Assembly (NCBI GenBank): GCA_045586185.1
Contig: JAZMZV010000132.1
Span: 5,498-69,497, forward strand
Source of the DNA: RUG11551 sp045586185
Lineage (GTDB): Bacteria > Planctomycetota > Planctomycetia > Pirellulales > Thermoguttaceae
DNA length: 64,000 nucleotides
Reading direction: 5' to 3'
Below the pieces are notes generated by a model. The model made no database searches and was not told the DNA's origin. It saw only the letters and a list, made by a program, of their open reading frames with translations. Both the position numbers and the translations under genes were made by a program. Positions 63,977-64,000 of this stretch are shown here, in pieces (the stretch's first letter is position 1; each line of letters begins with the position of its first letter).

Positions 63977-64000
63977 AATTGATTGTTTTCTGGACTGATG

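Overview
This window comes from a planctomycete (Planctomycetota), most likely a Pirellulales-type or gut-associated lineage; the order is a guess. The evidence is a combination of families typical of that phylum. They are a J-domain-like/WD40 membrane protein, an ECF sigma factor next to a Ser/Thr kinase fused to a formylglycine-generating-enzyme-like domain, a giant FG-GAP/dockerin surface protein with an N-terminal ALESRVLL motif, four PEP-CTERM proteins and an SHD1-domain protein. There is one tRNA and no rRNA, CRISPR array, prophage or recognisable insertion sequence.

Layout. 1-3920: two tandem, related membrane proteins. The first is cut by the window edge; the second has a SLOG/GHR-like domain, two pairs of membrane helices and a shared C-terminal domain. 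3950-8080 (minus): operon of the WD40 protein, ybeY and a DUF4261 protein. 8322-12685: an orphan N6-adenine methyltransferase and a Tat-exported heparinase II/III-like lyase. 12686-13390: repeats, then tRNA-Gln(CUG) with its own promoter and terminator. 13391-16129: ECF sigma factor and kinase-FGE pair. 16202-17161 (minus): CysQ-like phosphatase. 17378-27655: the 3425-residue surface protein. 28125-33283: apt, an enolase-superfamily protein with altered active-site residues, an NAD-dependent epimerase (minus) and an HtrA-like protease. 33554-58514 (minus): four very large exported beta-helix/autotransporter-repeat proteins ending in PEP-CTERM signals. 58851-62925 (minus): sulfate/thiosulfate ABC transporter operon sbp-cysT-cysW-cysA. 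63355-63846: SHD1 membrane protein.

How the genes fit together. About half of the window encodes cell-surface material that uses two sorting signals (N-terminal LEPR-like and C-terminal PEP-CTERM). The sulfate importer and CysQ-like phosphatase fit sulfate assimilation, and the lyase fits use of acidic polysaccharide. The exosortase needed for PEP-CTERM processing is not in the window.

The most unusual signal is in the spacers. Many hold short arrays with a strict 7-nt period but different heptamers at each place. Nine of these arrays overlap, or lie within about 10 nt of, a stop codon, and several occur as inverted pairs. They are mixed with three families of REP-like palindromes. The second notable signal is the Chlamydia Pmp-like GGAI/FxxN repeats in two PEP-CTERM proteins that also share a conserved promoter and leader. 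The third is the tandem SLOG-like membrane protein pair at the left edge.
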